Source: Amycolatopsis eburnea (lineage in GTDB: Bacteria > Actinomycetota > Actinomycetes > Mycobacteriales > Pseudonocardiaceae). From it: a stretch of 64,000 bases of DNA. How positions within the stretch are numbered: position 1 is the first letter of the stretch; every line of letters begins with the position of its first letter. This document shows, piece by piece, positions 45,735 to 56,837 of the stretch. The stretch is taken from assembly GCF_003937945.1 (NCBI RefSeq), contig NZ_RSEC01000036.1, forward strand, positions 186,001-250,000, given 5' to 3'. The notes beneath the pieces were generated by a model, which did no database searches, was not told the DNA's origin, and saw only the letters and a program-made list of their open reading frames with translations. Position numbers and translations under genes: made by a program.

Positions 45735-45887
45735 CCGAGTCCCTCTCAATCGGGCGTATGGCGATCAGACCTAGCTCTTCCGCGGGCGCCATTCAACCAC
45801 GGAAGCGGCCGCCGACGTGGGCATCGACCCCGGCGCGTCACGGTCTGATGCAGGTCTACCAGAAGGGTCCGACTAAACTGGCTCGCC

Positions 45888-46466
45888 GTGACCATCCACC
45901 CCATCGTTATCGCCGGCGAACCCGTGCTGCACCAGCCGACTCGGGAGATCACCGAGTTCGACGAGAAGCTGCGCACCCTCGTCGACGACATGTTCGAGAC
46001 GATGTACGCCGCCGAGGGCGTCGGCCTCGCGGCCAACCAGATCGGCCTCGACCTGCGGGTGTTCGTCTACGACTGCCCGGACGACGAGGGCGTGCGGCAC
46101 AAGGGCGTCGTCGTCAACCCGAAGCTCGAGACGTCGGAGATCCCGGAGACCATGCCGGACCCGGACGACGACTGGGAGGGCTGCCTTTCGGCGCCCGGCG
46201 AGTCCTACCCGACGGGCCGCGCGAAGTGGGCGAAGGTGACCGGCTCCGACGTCGAGGGCAACCCGATCGAGGTCGAGGGCACCGGGTACTTCGCGCGCTG
46301 CCTGCAGCACGAGACCGACCACCTGGACGGGTACATCTACCTCGACCGCCTGGTCGGCCGCCACGCGCGCGCGGCGAAGAAGATGCTGAAGCACAACAAG
46401 TGGGGCGTCCCGGGCAACTCCTGGCTCCCGCCGAAAACCCCCGAGGACGACGGCGCCGTCATCTGA
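45888..46466 (+). CDS. def: Peptide deformylase
   Basis: This 192-residue metalloenzyme removes the formyl group from nascent proteins. All three motifs are present: [13 protein letters not shown] and QHETDHLDG, giving the Cys and two His metal ligands. Actinobacterial features are the extended insert [20 protein letters not shown] and a C-terminal tail. The GTG at 45888 has TAAACT 8 nt upstream and no ribosome site, consistent with a leaderless transcript. A hairpin element follows the stop. Confidence 0.96.
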   Translation: MTIHPIVIAGEPVLHQPTREITEFDEKLRTLVDDMFETMYAAEGVGLAANQIGLDLRVFVYDCPDDEGVRHKGVVVNPKLETSEIPETMPDPDDDWEGCLSAPGESYPTGRAKWAKVTGSDVEGNPIEVEGTGYFARCLQHETDHLDGYIYLDRLVGRHARAAKKMLKHNKWGVPGNSWLPPKTPEDDGAVI

Positions 46467-46474
46467 CCCGAAGT

Positions 46475-46525
46475 CCGTGAAGGCCTCCTTACCGGTCATA
46501 AAAGCCGGTAAGGAGGCCTTCACGG
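46475..46525. repeat. Hairpin element, copy 2 of the 21-bp family
   Basis: Perfect 21-bp arms (46475-46495 and 46505-46525) surround a 9-nt loop. It lies 8 bp after the def stop and 4 bp before the end of the convergent glucoamylase gene and is followed by CTTTT, so it probably terminates both. Confidence 0.85.
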
Positions 46526-46529
46526 CTTT

Positions 46530-48695
46530 TCAGCAGCCGAGGTAGTGGCAGCGGACCGCCCGAGGCGTTTCCAGGACCGAGCCCGCCTGCACGTCCCAGG
46601 CCAGGCGGACGTACTGGGCGTGCGTCCAGGCCAGCGGCGTCGCCGAGTTGTTCGGCGTGCCCGGCGGGAAGCCGGTCTGCCCCGACGGCGGGTTCTCGTC
46701 CCACACCTGCTCCGGCATGGTCTCCGCCGAGCTGCTCACCCGGCCGAGGTCACGCAGCCGCCGCGCGGCCGACGCCGGGTCGCCCAGCGTCAGCTCGTAC
46801 TCGCCGCGTTCGCCGGCGAGCAGCGGCCACAGCCTGCCGAACGTCGTGCGGCTCTCGGCCGGGAACGTGTAGTCCCACGGCGACCCGTCGGCCTGCTCGC
46901 CGTAGCCGTCCTTCGTGTACCGGTGCCAGAACTGCCCGGTCGGCGTGGTGAACGCGATGTCGGCGTCGGTGACGCGCACGCTGTTGCGGATCACCGGGTC
47001 GTCGGCCCGGTAGATGCCGAGCCGGACCAGGTCGAGGAAGCCCGCGTCGGTGACCGCGCGCTGGTCCATCGTGACGCTCGAGTTGCCGAGGTTGTACTTC
47101 GTCCCGTTGTTGGCGTTGGCGTCCTTCGTGAGGCGGACGAAGTACGGGTCCTTCGACAGCGGCCCGTTCGTGGTGATCGTCTGCTTCGGCAGGTCGGCCT
47201 TGAACTTGTCCGCCGCGGCGAGGTAGCGGGCGGCGTCGGCCGGCGCGCCGTTGTGCGAAGCCAGGTCCGCGGCGCAGACCAGCCCGGCGATCACCGAGGC
47301 GATGGTCGACGGGGACCAGCCGTCCTGCTCCTCCCACCGCTCCTGCTGGGTGTACGGCGCCGGCTGCCCGTTCGGGCCGACGTACCCGATGATGAAGTCG
47401 GCGGCCTTCCGGACGCCGGGCCACAGGTCGTTGCGGCCGAGCTGCTGGGCCAGCACGATCGGGAACGCGGTCTCGTCGAGCTGGATCGACGTCCAGTACG
47501 GCACGCCGTCGACGCGGCTGTTCTGCGGCATGTGCCCGTCGGCCTGCTGCTGCGTACCGAACATGTAGGACACCGCGCGGTTCGCGGCCCCGGTGTCGCC
47601 GCCGGCGGCCAGCCCGGTCGCGATCTGGTAGAGGTCACGCGGCCAGACCAGGTGGTAGGTGCCGGACGGCGACCACTCCGGGTCGTTGTTCCCGAACCGC
47701 CACGGCATGCTCGGCGACGCGATGAAGGCGCCCGGGTGGTGCTTGTCCTCGCTCGCGGCGAGGGTCAGCATCGACGCCTTGTAAAGGTCGCGCTCGGCGT
47801 CGGTCTTCAGCGACGACGGCGGCTTGCTCACCCCGCGGAGGTACTGCTGCCAGCCGCGGTCGTACGCGCGCGTGATGTCGCGGACGCCGCGTCGCTGCGA
47901 CGCCTGCGCGCTGCCGAGCGCGTCGGCGGCCATCGCGCCCATGCCGAGCGCGAGGGTGACGTGCCGGTTCCGGACGCCGTCGGCCGCGGTTTGCCCGGTC
48001 AGCAGGACGTTGCCCTTGTTCGCGGTGTCGTAGGTGCTCAGCTTGAAGGTCTTGGTGAGCTGCGTGTTCCCGTCGGACGCGCCCGCGTAGCCGACGCTCG
48101 TCTTCGTGAACGCGGGCTTCGCGGTGAGCGCGGCCGCGGTCGTGGCGTCCTGCGCGGTGAGCGCGTCGCCCTGGCGCGCGGCCGAGTCGTCGGAGCCGTC
48201 GTTGGTCAGGTCCGGGTCGGCGACCGCGTAGAGCTGGTACGGCCGCCCGGTGAGCGACTGGAAGTCCACGTCCACCAGCACGGTCGTCGCGGCCGGGTCG
48301 GTGACGTAGGTCTTGCGCAGCCGCCAGCGGTGCTGGTCGTCGGTGATGGTCTGCTCGTAGGTCAGGCTGTCGTCGTCGGTGCGCCGGACCTGCTGGGACT
48401 TCGCGGTGTGGTCGAGGGTCGCGAAGCCGCGGCCGTCGGTGACGACGAAGTTCAGCGACCGGACGCTCGGCGTCGACAGGTCCGGGTAGTAGACCTCGGA
48501 CAGCTGCCCGCCCTGGAGGGTGAACCAGACGTTGGACGACCGGTCGTGGGCGGTCCCGAAGCCGGTCTTGTTCGCGGGCAGCCAGCTGGGATGGGCGCCC
48601 GGGGCGCCGGGAGCCGCTCCCTGGGCCACCGCGGTCGCCGGGATCAGGCCGGTGACCAGCAGCCCGGCGAGGGCGCCGAACATGAGTTTTCGCAT
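46530..48695 (-). CDS. Secreted GH15 glucoamylase/glucodextranase-like enzyme
   Basis: This 721-residue secreted glycoside hydrolase has a signal peptide (residues 1-24), an N-terminal beta-sandwich domain (about 40-290, SSNVWFTLQGGQLSEVYYPD onward) and a GH15 (alpha/alpha)6 barrel. The likely general acid Glu is in RWEEQDGWSPST (near 453) and the base Glu in MPEQVWDE (near 663); the HLVWPRDLYQ segment is typical of the fold. It should release glucose from alpha-glucans outside the cell. No carbohydrate-binding module follows; the protein ends in a short HYLGC tail. The 3' end abuts a hairpin element. Confidence 0.9.
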   Translation of the reverse strand: MRKLMFGALAGLLVTGLIPATAVAQGAAPGAPGAHPSWLPANKTGFGTAHDRSSNVWFTLQGGQLSEVYYPDLSTPSVRSLNFVVTDGRGFATLDHTAKSQQVRRTDDDSLTYEQTITDDQHRWRLRKTYVTDPAATTVLVDVDFQSLTGRPYQLYAVADPDLTNDGSDDSAARQGDALTAQDATTAAALTAKPAFTKTSVGYAGASDGNTQLTKTFKLSTYDTANKGNVLLTGQTAADGVRNRHVTLALGMGAMAADALGSAQASQRRGVRDITRAYDRGWQQYLRGVSKPPSSLKTDAERDLYKASMLTLAASEDKHHPGAFIASPSMPWRFGNNDPEWSPSGTYHLVWPRDLYQIATGLAAGGDTGAANRAVSYMFGTQQQADGHMPQNSRVDGVPYWTSIQLDETAFPIVLAQQLGRNDLWPGVRKAADFIIGYVGPNGQPAPYTQQERWEEQDGWSPSTIASVIAGLVCAADLASHNGAPADAARYLAAADKFKADLPKQTITTNGPLSKDPYFVRLTKDANANNGTKYNLGNSSVTMDQRAVTDAGFLDLVRLGIYRADDPVIRNSVRVTDADIAFTTPTGQFWHRYTKDGYGEQADGSPWDYTFPAESRTTFGRLWPLLAGERGEYELTLGDPASAARRLRDLGRVSSSAETMPEQVWDENPPSGQTGFPPGTPNNSATPLAWTHAQYVRLAWDVQAGSVLETPRAVRCHYLGC

Positions 48696-48896
48696 ATCAA
48701 CCCCACAGAAGATCGCTTCTGCACCGTTACAGAAGCGACTTGGGAGTCTGCCGCCGATCCTTCACCGGCGCATGGTCCGATCCGGTGAACCACTGACCGT
48801 CACTGGTCCGGTGAACCGGTTCACGGACAGCGAACGGACTTCGAGCCCTTCCCGGCGCACACTTGTATTACCTGCAACGGTGTAATCGAGGTGCGC

Positions 48897-49808
48897 ATGG
48901 ACGAAGCGATGGACGCCTACTCGCGCGCGGTCAGCACGGTCGCGAAGACCGTCGCCCCGCACGTCGCCGGGGTCCAGCTCGCGCGCGGCAGCGGGTCGGC
49001 CGTCGTCTTCGCCGACGACGGGCACCTGCTCACCAACGCCCACGTCGTCGCCGACCACCGGCACGGCGTCGCGACCTTCGCCGACGGCAGCGAGGTGGAC
49101 TTCGACGTCGTCGGCGCCGATCCGCTGTCGGACCTCGCCGTGCTGCGGGCGCGTGGCGAGACGCCGTCGGCCGCTGTCCTGGGCGACGCCGACCGGCTCG
49201 TCGTCGGGCAGCTCGTCGTGGCCATCGGGAGCCCGCTCGGGTTCTCCGGCACCGTCACCGCCGGCGTCGTCAGCGCGCTCGGCCGGGCGCTTCCCGTGCG
49301 CCACGGCCGGGCCGGGCGGGTGATCGAGGACGTCATCCAGACCGACGCCGCCCTCAACCCCGGCAACTCCGGCGGCGCGCTCGCCGACTCCGCCGGCCGG
49401 GTCGTCGGCGTCAACACCGCCGTCGCCGGCGTCGGGCTCGGGCTCGCGGTGCCGATCAACGCGACCACCCGCCGGATCATCGACACGCTCGTCGTCGAAG
49501 GCCGGGTCCGGCGCGCGTACCTCGGCGTCGTCGGGGTGCCCGCGCCACTGCCGGACGACGTCGCCGAGCGCACCGGGCAGCAGGCCGGGCTGCGGGTGCG
49601 CGAAGTCGTCTCCGGCGGGCCCGCCGACCGGGCCGGGCTGCGCGCCGGCGACCTCGTGCTGACCGTCGGGCGCACCCGCGTCTCGGACGCCCAGGGCATC
49701 CAGCGCCAGCTGTTCGCGGAAGTGATCGGCACCGCACTGCCGATCACCGTGCTGCGCAACGGAGCCATGGTCGACGTCTACGCCACTCCGGCCGAGTTGG
49801 CCGGGTGA
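48897..49808 (+). CDS. HtrA-like trypsin-family protease with PDZ domain, apparently cytoplasmic
   Basis: This 303-residue protein has a trypsin-like domain with His (TNAHVV, near 46), Asp (SDLAVL, near 79) and Ser (GNSGG, near 158) and a C-terminal PDZ domain (about 200-290, GLRVREVVSGGPADRAGLRAGD). Unlike most HtrA/DegP enzymes it has no signal peptide or TM helix. The ATG at 48897 has GAGG 5-6 nt upstream; GTG at 48891 is an alternative. It is followed by the TPP riboswitch of thiC but is not part of that pathway. Confidence 0.88.
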   Translation: MDEAMDAYSRAVSTVAKTVAPHVAGVQLARGSGSAVVFADDGHLLTNAHVVADHRHGVATFADGSEVDFDVVGADPLSDLAVLRARGETPSAAVLGDADRLVVGQLVVAIGSPLGFSGTVTAGVVSALGRALPVRHGRAGRVIEDVIQTDAALNPGNSGGALADSAGRVVGVNTAVAGVGLGLAVPINATTRRIIDTLVVEGRVRRAYLGVVGVPAPLPDDVAERTGQQAGLRVREVVSGGPADRAGLRAGDLVLTVGRTRVSDAQGIQRQLFAEVIGTALPITVLRNGAMVDVYATPAELAG

Positions 49809-49852
49809 CTTGAGTATCGCGCTCCGGCGTGGCATGGTCGGTGGCACAACAC

Positions 49853-49952
49853 CAACGCGGGAGCTCGCGCCATGGCGGGCTGAGAGGGTGACTTGCGTTT
49901 CGCAGGCGTCACCGACCGCATGAACCTGACCGGGTAATGCCGGCGTAGGGAG
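49853..49952 (+). ncRNA. TPP riboswitch controlling thiC
   Basis: The THI-box landmarks are present in order: CTGAGAGGGTGAC, then GACCGCATGAACCTGACCGG and GTAATGCCGGCGTAGGGAG. The final GGGAG is also the ribosome site of thiC, 9 nt before its TTG start, so ligand binding should hide the ribosome site. It controls the thiC-thiD operon. Confidence 0.95.
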
Positions 49953-49955
49953 TGA

Positions 49956-52393
<2,438 letters not shown>

Positions 52394-52434
52394 ATCGCGC
52401 GCAGCCGCGGAGCCGGCGCTGCCAAACTGGGCCG

Positions 52435-52644
52435 GTGACGAACCGCGAGCTGTGGCAGGCCCTGCCCGAGGAGCTGCGGGAGGAGTTCGACGCGCTGGTC
52501 GGCAAGGGGCTCAACATCCAGGCGATCTTCGTCCTCCGCGAAAAGTCCGGCCGCACACCGCCACCGAGCATCCACGAAGGTGTGGCGCTCCTCGACCACC
52601 GCGCCCGCGTCCTGGGCGAGCGCGACCAGCCGCGGCAGGCTTAG
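52435..52644 (+). CDS. Small hypothetical protein, 69 aa
   Basis: This is a small acidic helical protein (LWQALPEELREEFDALVGKG, then LNIQAIFVLREKSGRTPPPS). The GTG at 52435 is the only likely start; a ribosome site is not clear. It lies 41 bp after thiD and may be co-transcribed with it. Its stop shares TTAG with the convergent HxlR stop. I do not recognise the family. Confidence 0.6.
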   Translation: MTNRELWQALPEELREEFDALVGKGLNIQAIFVLREKSGRTPPPSIHEGVALLDHRARVLGERDQPRQA

Positions 52645-53018
52645 CGAACCGGCTGCAGCTCCCGGCCGTCGTACTCCTCGCGCGCCGAGCGGATGCGGTC
52701 GAAGTTCGCCTGCGACCACGCGCTCAGCGCGATCAAGTGCGCCCCCACCTCGGCCCCCATCTCCGTCAACGCGTACTCCACCGTCGGGGGTGTCGTCGGG
52801 TACACCGTGCGGGTCACGAAGCCGTCGCGCTCCAGCTGGCGGAGGTTCTGGGTCAGCATCTTCTGGCTGATGCCGTCGACCGCTCGGCGCAGTTCGCCGA
52901 AGCGGTGGGGGCCGCGGGCCAGGGCGCCCAGCACCAGCGCCGTCCACTTGTTGGCCAGCAGGTCGAGCACGTCGCGGCAGGGACAGTTGCGGAGGTACAC
53001 GTCCCAGGTGGTTTCCAT
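52641..53018 (-). CDS. HxlR-type transcriptional regulator 1
   Basis: This 125-residue winged-helix protein has the HxlR signature CPCRDVLDLLANKWTALVLGAL followed by FGELRRAVDGISQKMLTQNLRQLERDGFV and a YALTEMG wing. The two Cys at 12 and 14 could allow redox sensing as in some family members. It is divergent from a quinone oxidoreductase-like gene, which it most likely controls through the palindrome at 53032-53043. The ATG at 53018 is well supported. Confidence 0.93.
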   Translation of the reverse strand: METTWDVYLRNCPCRDVLDLLANKWTALVLGALARGPHRFGELRRAVDGISQKMLTQNLRQLERDGFVTRTVYPTTPPTVEYALTEMGAEVGAHLIALSAWSQANFDRIRSAREEYDGRELQPVR

Positions 53019-53031
53019 CAGGTACCTACTC

Positions 53032-53043
53032 CACTTCCAAGTG
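53032..53043. promoter_or_regulatory. Candidate HxlR operator
   Basis: CACTT-CC-AAGTG is a perfect 5-2-5 palindrome in the 92-bp gap between the divergent HxlR regulator and oxidoreductase genes, 14 bp from the regulator start. Confidence 0.45.
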
Positions 53044-53110
53044 CCTTCTGGCGAAAAGTGACCAACGCTCCGAATATAGGCGAGACAGCCGAACCGGAAG
53101 GAGTGAAGTG

Positions 53111-54034
53111 ATGCGCATCGTGACCCAGCAGGTCCTCGGCGGGCCGGAGGTGCTCCGCGTCACCGAGGCACCGCGGCCGGCACCCGGGCCCACGGAGGTC
53201 CTGGTGCGGGTGGAGGCCGCCGGGATCAACCCCGTCGACTGGAAGGTGCGGGCCGGCGGCGGGTTCCTCGGCGAGCCGCCGTTCACCGTCGGGTGGGACG
53301 TCGCCGGTGTCGTCGAAGAGGCCGGTTTCGGGGCCACCGGCGTCCGCGAAGGCGACGAGGTGCTCGGCATGCCGTGGTTCCCGCGCCCGGGCAACGCCTA
53401 CGCGGAGTACGTCACCGCGCCGTCGCGGCACTTCGTGCGCAAGCCCGCCGGCCTGTCGTTCGCCGAGGCCGCCGCGCTCCCGCTCGCCGGGCTGACCGCG
53501 TGGCAGGGGCTGGTCGACGTCGCGGGTGTCCACAGCGGACAGCGGGTGTTCGTCGACGCGGCCGCCGGTGGGGTCGGGCACCTCGCCGTGCAGATCGCCA
53601 AGGCGCGCGGCGCGCACGTCATCGGCACGGCCAGCGCGGGCAAGCACGACCTGCTGCGCGAACTCGGTGTCGACGAACCGATCGACTACCACGACGAGAC
53701 CGCCACGACGTCCGATGTGGACGTCTACTTCGGACTCGTCGGCGAGGAGAGCGACCTGCGCTGGCTCCCCGCGATCAAGGAAGGCGGCCTGCTGATCGGC
53801 GTCCCCAGCGGCGTCGCGGACCGGGTCGAAAAGGCGGCCGCCGAACGGAAGGTGCGGACCGAGCGGATCCTCGTCGAGCCCGACCGCGGCGGGCTGACCG
53901 GCCTCGTCGAACTGATCGAGGCCGGCCAGCTGAAGGTCCGCGTCGAGCGAACGTTCCCGCTCGAGGACGTCGCCGAAGCGCACGAGCTGGGCGAAACCGG
54001 GCGTGTGTCCGGCAAGCTCGTGCTGCTCCCCTAA
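53111..54034 (+). CDS. Zinc-independent MDR oxidoreductase (quinone oxidoreductase-like)
   Basis: This 307-residue NADPH-dependent medium-chain reductase has the N-terminal GroES-like fold (INPVDWKVRAGGGF) and Rossmann motif AAAGGVGHLAVQIAKARGAHVIG. The zinc ligands of true alcohol dehydrogenases are absent. It should reduce quinones or enones. AAGGAG lies 7 nt before the ATG at 53111. Divergence from an HxlR regulator suggests induction by an electrophile or quinone. The stop shares four bases (CTAA) with the PI-PLC stop. Confidence 0.9.
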   Translation: MRIVTQQVLGGPEVLRVTEAPRPAPGPTEVLVRVEAAGINPVDWKVRAGGGFLGEPPFTVGWDVAGVVEEAGFGATGVREGDEVLGMPWFPRPGNAYAEYVTAPSRHFVRKPAGLSFAEAAALPLAGLTAWQGLVDVAGVHSGQRVFVDAAAGGVGHLAVQIAKARGAHVIGTASAGKHDLLRELGVDEPIDYHDETATTSDVDVYFGLVGEESDLRWLPAIKEGGLLIGVPSGVADRVEKAAAERKVRTERILVEPDRGGLTGLVELIEAGQLKVRVERTFPLEDVAEAHELGETGRVSGKLVLLP

Positions 54035-55041
54035 CCCCGGGCGACCACCTGCGGCAGCACCGTCGTGAGCCCGGTCCAGTCCGCGGTGACCACCGACGCG
54101 TGCTGCTTCGCCAGGTCGGCGACGCGCTGGTTGGCCTGGTCGACCGTCGGGCTGTGGGCGTCGATGGCCGGCGCGACGTTCTGCGCGTCGGTCATCACCA
54201 CGTAGTAGTGGTTGGCGTCGTACCACCACGGCCCGGTCTGCGTCACCCACGTGTTCGCGTCGCCGTCGAACACCACGAACCACGGCTTGAGGTCGGCGGT
54301 GTACTTGTCCCGCGGGTCACCGCCGGCCGCGCCGTGCACCGTCGGGAAGATGTTCGCGTCGCCGAGCTTGCCGGCCTTCTTGAGGCCCACCAGGTACCGC
54401 GCGTACTCGACGTCCGTGTGCAGCGTGTCCGTCGGGTTCCCCTCCTCGACCGTGCCCGGGATGATCTCGGTGAGCACCCGGCCCCGCAGCGCGTCCACCG
54501 ACGGCCAGTTGTCCGCCTTGGCCGCGTCGTCGAGCGTGCCGTAGCCGCCGAGCAGCTCGGCCGGGCGGAACGCGACGCTGCCCAGGTGCGCGCGGAACGT
54601 GGCGTCCAGCTCGTCCGGGCCCATGCCGGTGTTGTCCGAGAAGCCGGTCTTCATTTCGAGCTTGAGCGTGATCGGCGTGTGCCCGGGGTGGGCCGCGAGC
54701 CAGATCCGGATGTCGTCGAGGCAGTACTCGAGGTTCTTGTTCTTGCCGCCGCTGTAGAGCTGCGCCGCCGAGGTCGCCGCGACGCAGTTGTTGTTGTTCC
54801 CCAGCGGGTTCGAGTGGCTGACCTTCCACTCGTGGGTGAAGAAGTCCGGCCAGACGTCCAGCTCGATGAGCGACGAGCCGGCGTCGAGCGCCTGGGCCAG
54901 GTAGCCGTAGGCCGCCGGGTCGTAGGTGTTGTGCACGCCGACCGTCGTGACGTGGGAGAGCTTCGGGCTGTCCGCGTTCGCGGCCGTCGCCCCGGAGAGC
55001 ACGAGCGCCGCCGTGAGGACCGCCACCGAGAAGAGCTTCAT
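54031..55041 (-). CDS. Secreted Ca2+-dependent PI-phospholipase C-like protein
   Basis: This 336-residue secreted protein has a signal peptide (1-23) and a TIM barrel of the Ca2+-dependent PI-PLC group known from Streptomyces antibioticus. His37 (HNTYD) and His76 (VSHSN) occupy the catalytic positions, and Glu60/Asp62 (IELDVW) are the calcium ligands. An Asn-rich loop (PLGNNNNC) and two Cys suggest a disulfide. It should cleave phosphatidylinositol outside the cell. It is a single gene with a free-standing promoter. Confidence 0.88.
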   Translation of the reverse strand: MKLFSVAVLTAALVLSGATAANADSPKLSHVTTVGVHNTYDPAAYGYLAQALDAGSSLIELDVWPDFFTHEWKVSHSNPLGNNNNCVAATSAAQLYSGGKNKNLEYCLDDIRIWLAAHPGHTPITLKLEMKTGFSDNTGMGPDELDATFRAHLGSVAFRPAELLGGYGTLDDAAKADNWPSVDALRGRVLTEIIPGTVEEGNPTDTLHTDVEYARYLVGLKKAGKLGDANIFPTVHGAAGGDPRDKYTADLKPWFVVFDGDANTWVTQTGPWWYDANHYYVVMTDAQNVAPAIDAHSPTVDQANQRVADLAKQHASVVTADWTGLTTVLPQVVARG

Positions 55042-55146
55042 CCAGGCTCCTTCGAACGTGAGTAACGTTCACAATGTCCCACCGTGGTTGACTGGTGATG
55101 AAGCAAAAGAGGCTGATTGGCCTAGACCAGAAGTCGGGAAACCACC

Positions 55147-55974
55147 ATGACCACGAGCCTGCCGACCGCTTTGACCATCGCCGGGTCGGACTCCGGCGGC
55201 GCCGCCGGGCTGCAGGCGGACCTGCGCACGTTCCTGACCTGCGGCGTGCACAGCCTGGTCGCGGTCACCGCCGTCACCGTCCAGAACACCCTGGGCGTGC
55301 ACGACCGCGCCGACCTGCCGCCGCACATCGTCGCGGGGCAGATCGAGGCCGTGGCCGCGGACATGGGCGTCGGCGCGGCCAAGACGGGCATGCTGGCGTC
55401 GGCGGAGATCATCCACGCGGTCGCGGCCGCGTGCGACGAGGCGGGGATCGGCCGGGACGCCGGGATCCCGTTCGTCGTCGACCCGGTCGCGGCGTCGATG
55501 CACGGCCACCCGCTGTTCGACGAGGCGGGCCTGCACGCGCTGCGCGACGAGCTGCTGCCACGCGCGACGGTGCTCACCCCGAACCTCGACGAGGTCCGGC
55601 TGCTGACCGGGATGACGGTGACCGACCGCGAAGGCATGCACACCGCGGCCGTGGTGCTGCACCGGATGGGCCCGCGGTACGTCCTGGTCAAGAGCGGCCA
55701 CCTGCAGTCCGACCCGGAGTGCGTGGACCTGCTGTTCGACGGCTCGACGTTCGTGGAGCTGCCGGGCAAGCGCTACTCGACGCCGCACACGCACGGCGCG
55801 GGCGACACGATGGCGTCGGCGCTCACCGCCGGCCTCGCGAAGGGCATGTCGGTGGTCGAGGCGGCCCGCTACGGCAAGTGGTTCGTCTCCCACGCGGTCG
55901 AGCACGCCTACCCGATGGGCGCGAAGGTCGGCCCGGTCTCGGCCTTCTGGCGGCTGGCACCCGAGCAACGCTGA
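55147..55974 (+). CDS. thiD: Second HMP/HMP-phosphate kinase ThiD
   Basis: This 275-residue enzyme is clearly paralogous to the product of 51593-52393 (TALTIAGSDSGGAAGLQADL, AAKTGMLASAEII, TPNLDEVRLLTGM). It has an extra segment near 100 (EAGIGRDAGIP). The GD motif reads HGAGDTMASAL. No TPP riboswitch is seen upstream, so unlike the operon copy it may be constitutive and serve salvage of pyrimidines. The ATG at 55147 is good. It is flanked by unrelated genes. Confidence 0.93.
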   Translation: MTTSLPTALTIAGSDSGGAAGLQADLRTFLTCGVHSLVAVTAVTVQNTLGVHDRADLPPHIVAGQIEAVAADMGVGAAKTGMLASAEIIHAVAAACDEAGIGRDAGIPFVVDPVAASMHGHPLFDEAGLHALRDELLPRATVLTPNLDEVRLLTGMTVTDREGMHTAAVVLHRMGPRYVLVKSGHLQSDPECVDLLFDGSTFVELPGKRYSTPHTHGAGDTMASALTAGLAKGMSVVEAARYGKWFVSHAVEHAYPMGAKVGPVSAFWRLAPEQR

Positions 55975-56033
55975 GAACCCGCCCGGTTACCATCCCTGCG
56001 TTTACTGATCCTTGAAGCAAGCGAGGGGCGGCC

Positions 56034-56837
56034 TTGACCGGACGCGAGCGGGCGGCGAAGGTCCTCGAAGACCGTCGCTTCCAGAACTTCATCATCGCCG
56101 TGATCGTGTTCAACGCGGTCACGCTCGGCATGGAGACCTCGACGTCGATCATGGCCGGGTACGCCGGCCTCCTGCACGCGCTCGACCACATCGCGCTGGG
56201 CATCTTCGTCGCCGAGCTGCTGGCGAAGTTCTACGCCTACCGCGGCCGCTTCTTCCGCGACAGCTGGAACATCTTCGACCTGCTGGTGGTCGGGATCGCG
56301 GTGATCCCGGCGACCGGGCCGTTCGCCGTGCTGCGGTCGCTGCGCGTGCTGCGGGTGCTGCGGCTGATCTCGGTGGTGCCGTCGATGCGGAAGGTCGTCT
56401 CCGGGCTGCTCGCCGCGATCCCCGGCATGGCCTCGATCGCCGCGCTGCTCGCGCTGATCATCTTCGTGGCCGGGGTGATGGCGACGAAGCTGTTCGGCGC
56501 CATCGACCCGGGCGACTTCGGCGACCTCGGCACGTCGCTGTTCACCCTGTTCCAGGTGATGACCGGCGAGGCCTGGCCGGACATCGCCAAGACGATCATG
56601 GAACAGGCGCCGCTGGCCTGGATCTTCTTCGTCGTCTACATCCTGGTGTCCAGCTTCGCGGTGCTGAACCTCTTCATCGCCGTCGTGGTCAGCGGCATGG
56701 AGGACGAGCTGCGCCAGGACATCCGCGAGGAAGAGGCGAAGCAGGCCGAAACCCAGGCGGCCGCGAACCAGGAGATCCTCGACGAGCTCCGCGCCCTGCG
56801 CGCGGAGCTGGCCGAGCTGCGGCAGAAAGCCGCTTAG
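56034..56837 (+). CDS. Bacterial voltage-gated cation channel (BacNav-like)
   Basis: This 267-residue channel has six membrane helices: S1 17-36, S2 47-68, S3 79-93, the S4 sensor with four regularly spaced Arg (101, 104, 107, 110), S5 124-150 and S6 195-222. The pore loop contains the filter T177-G178-E179-A180-W181 instead of the usual TLESW. A C-terminal coiled coil (about 240-262) matches the tetramerisation helix of BacNav. The TTG start has GAGGGG 5 nt upstream. The filter resembles that of eukaryotic Cav domain IV (TGEAW), so calcium permeation is possible. Its stop shares TTAG with the next gene. Confidence 0.9.
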   Translation: MTGRERAAKVLEDRRFQNFIIAVIVFNAVTLGMETSTSIMAGYAGLLHALDHIALGIFVAELLAKFYAYRGRFFRDSWNIFDLLVVGIAVIPATGPFAVLRSLRVLRVLRLISVVPSMRKVVSGLLAAIPGMASIAALLALIIFVAGVMATKLFGAIDPGDFGDLGTSLFTLFQVMTGEAWPDIAKTIMEQAPLAWIFFVVYILVSSFAVLNLFIAVVVSGMEDELRQDIREEEAKQAETQAAANQEILDELRALRAELAELRQKAA

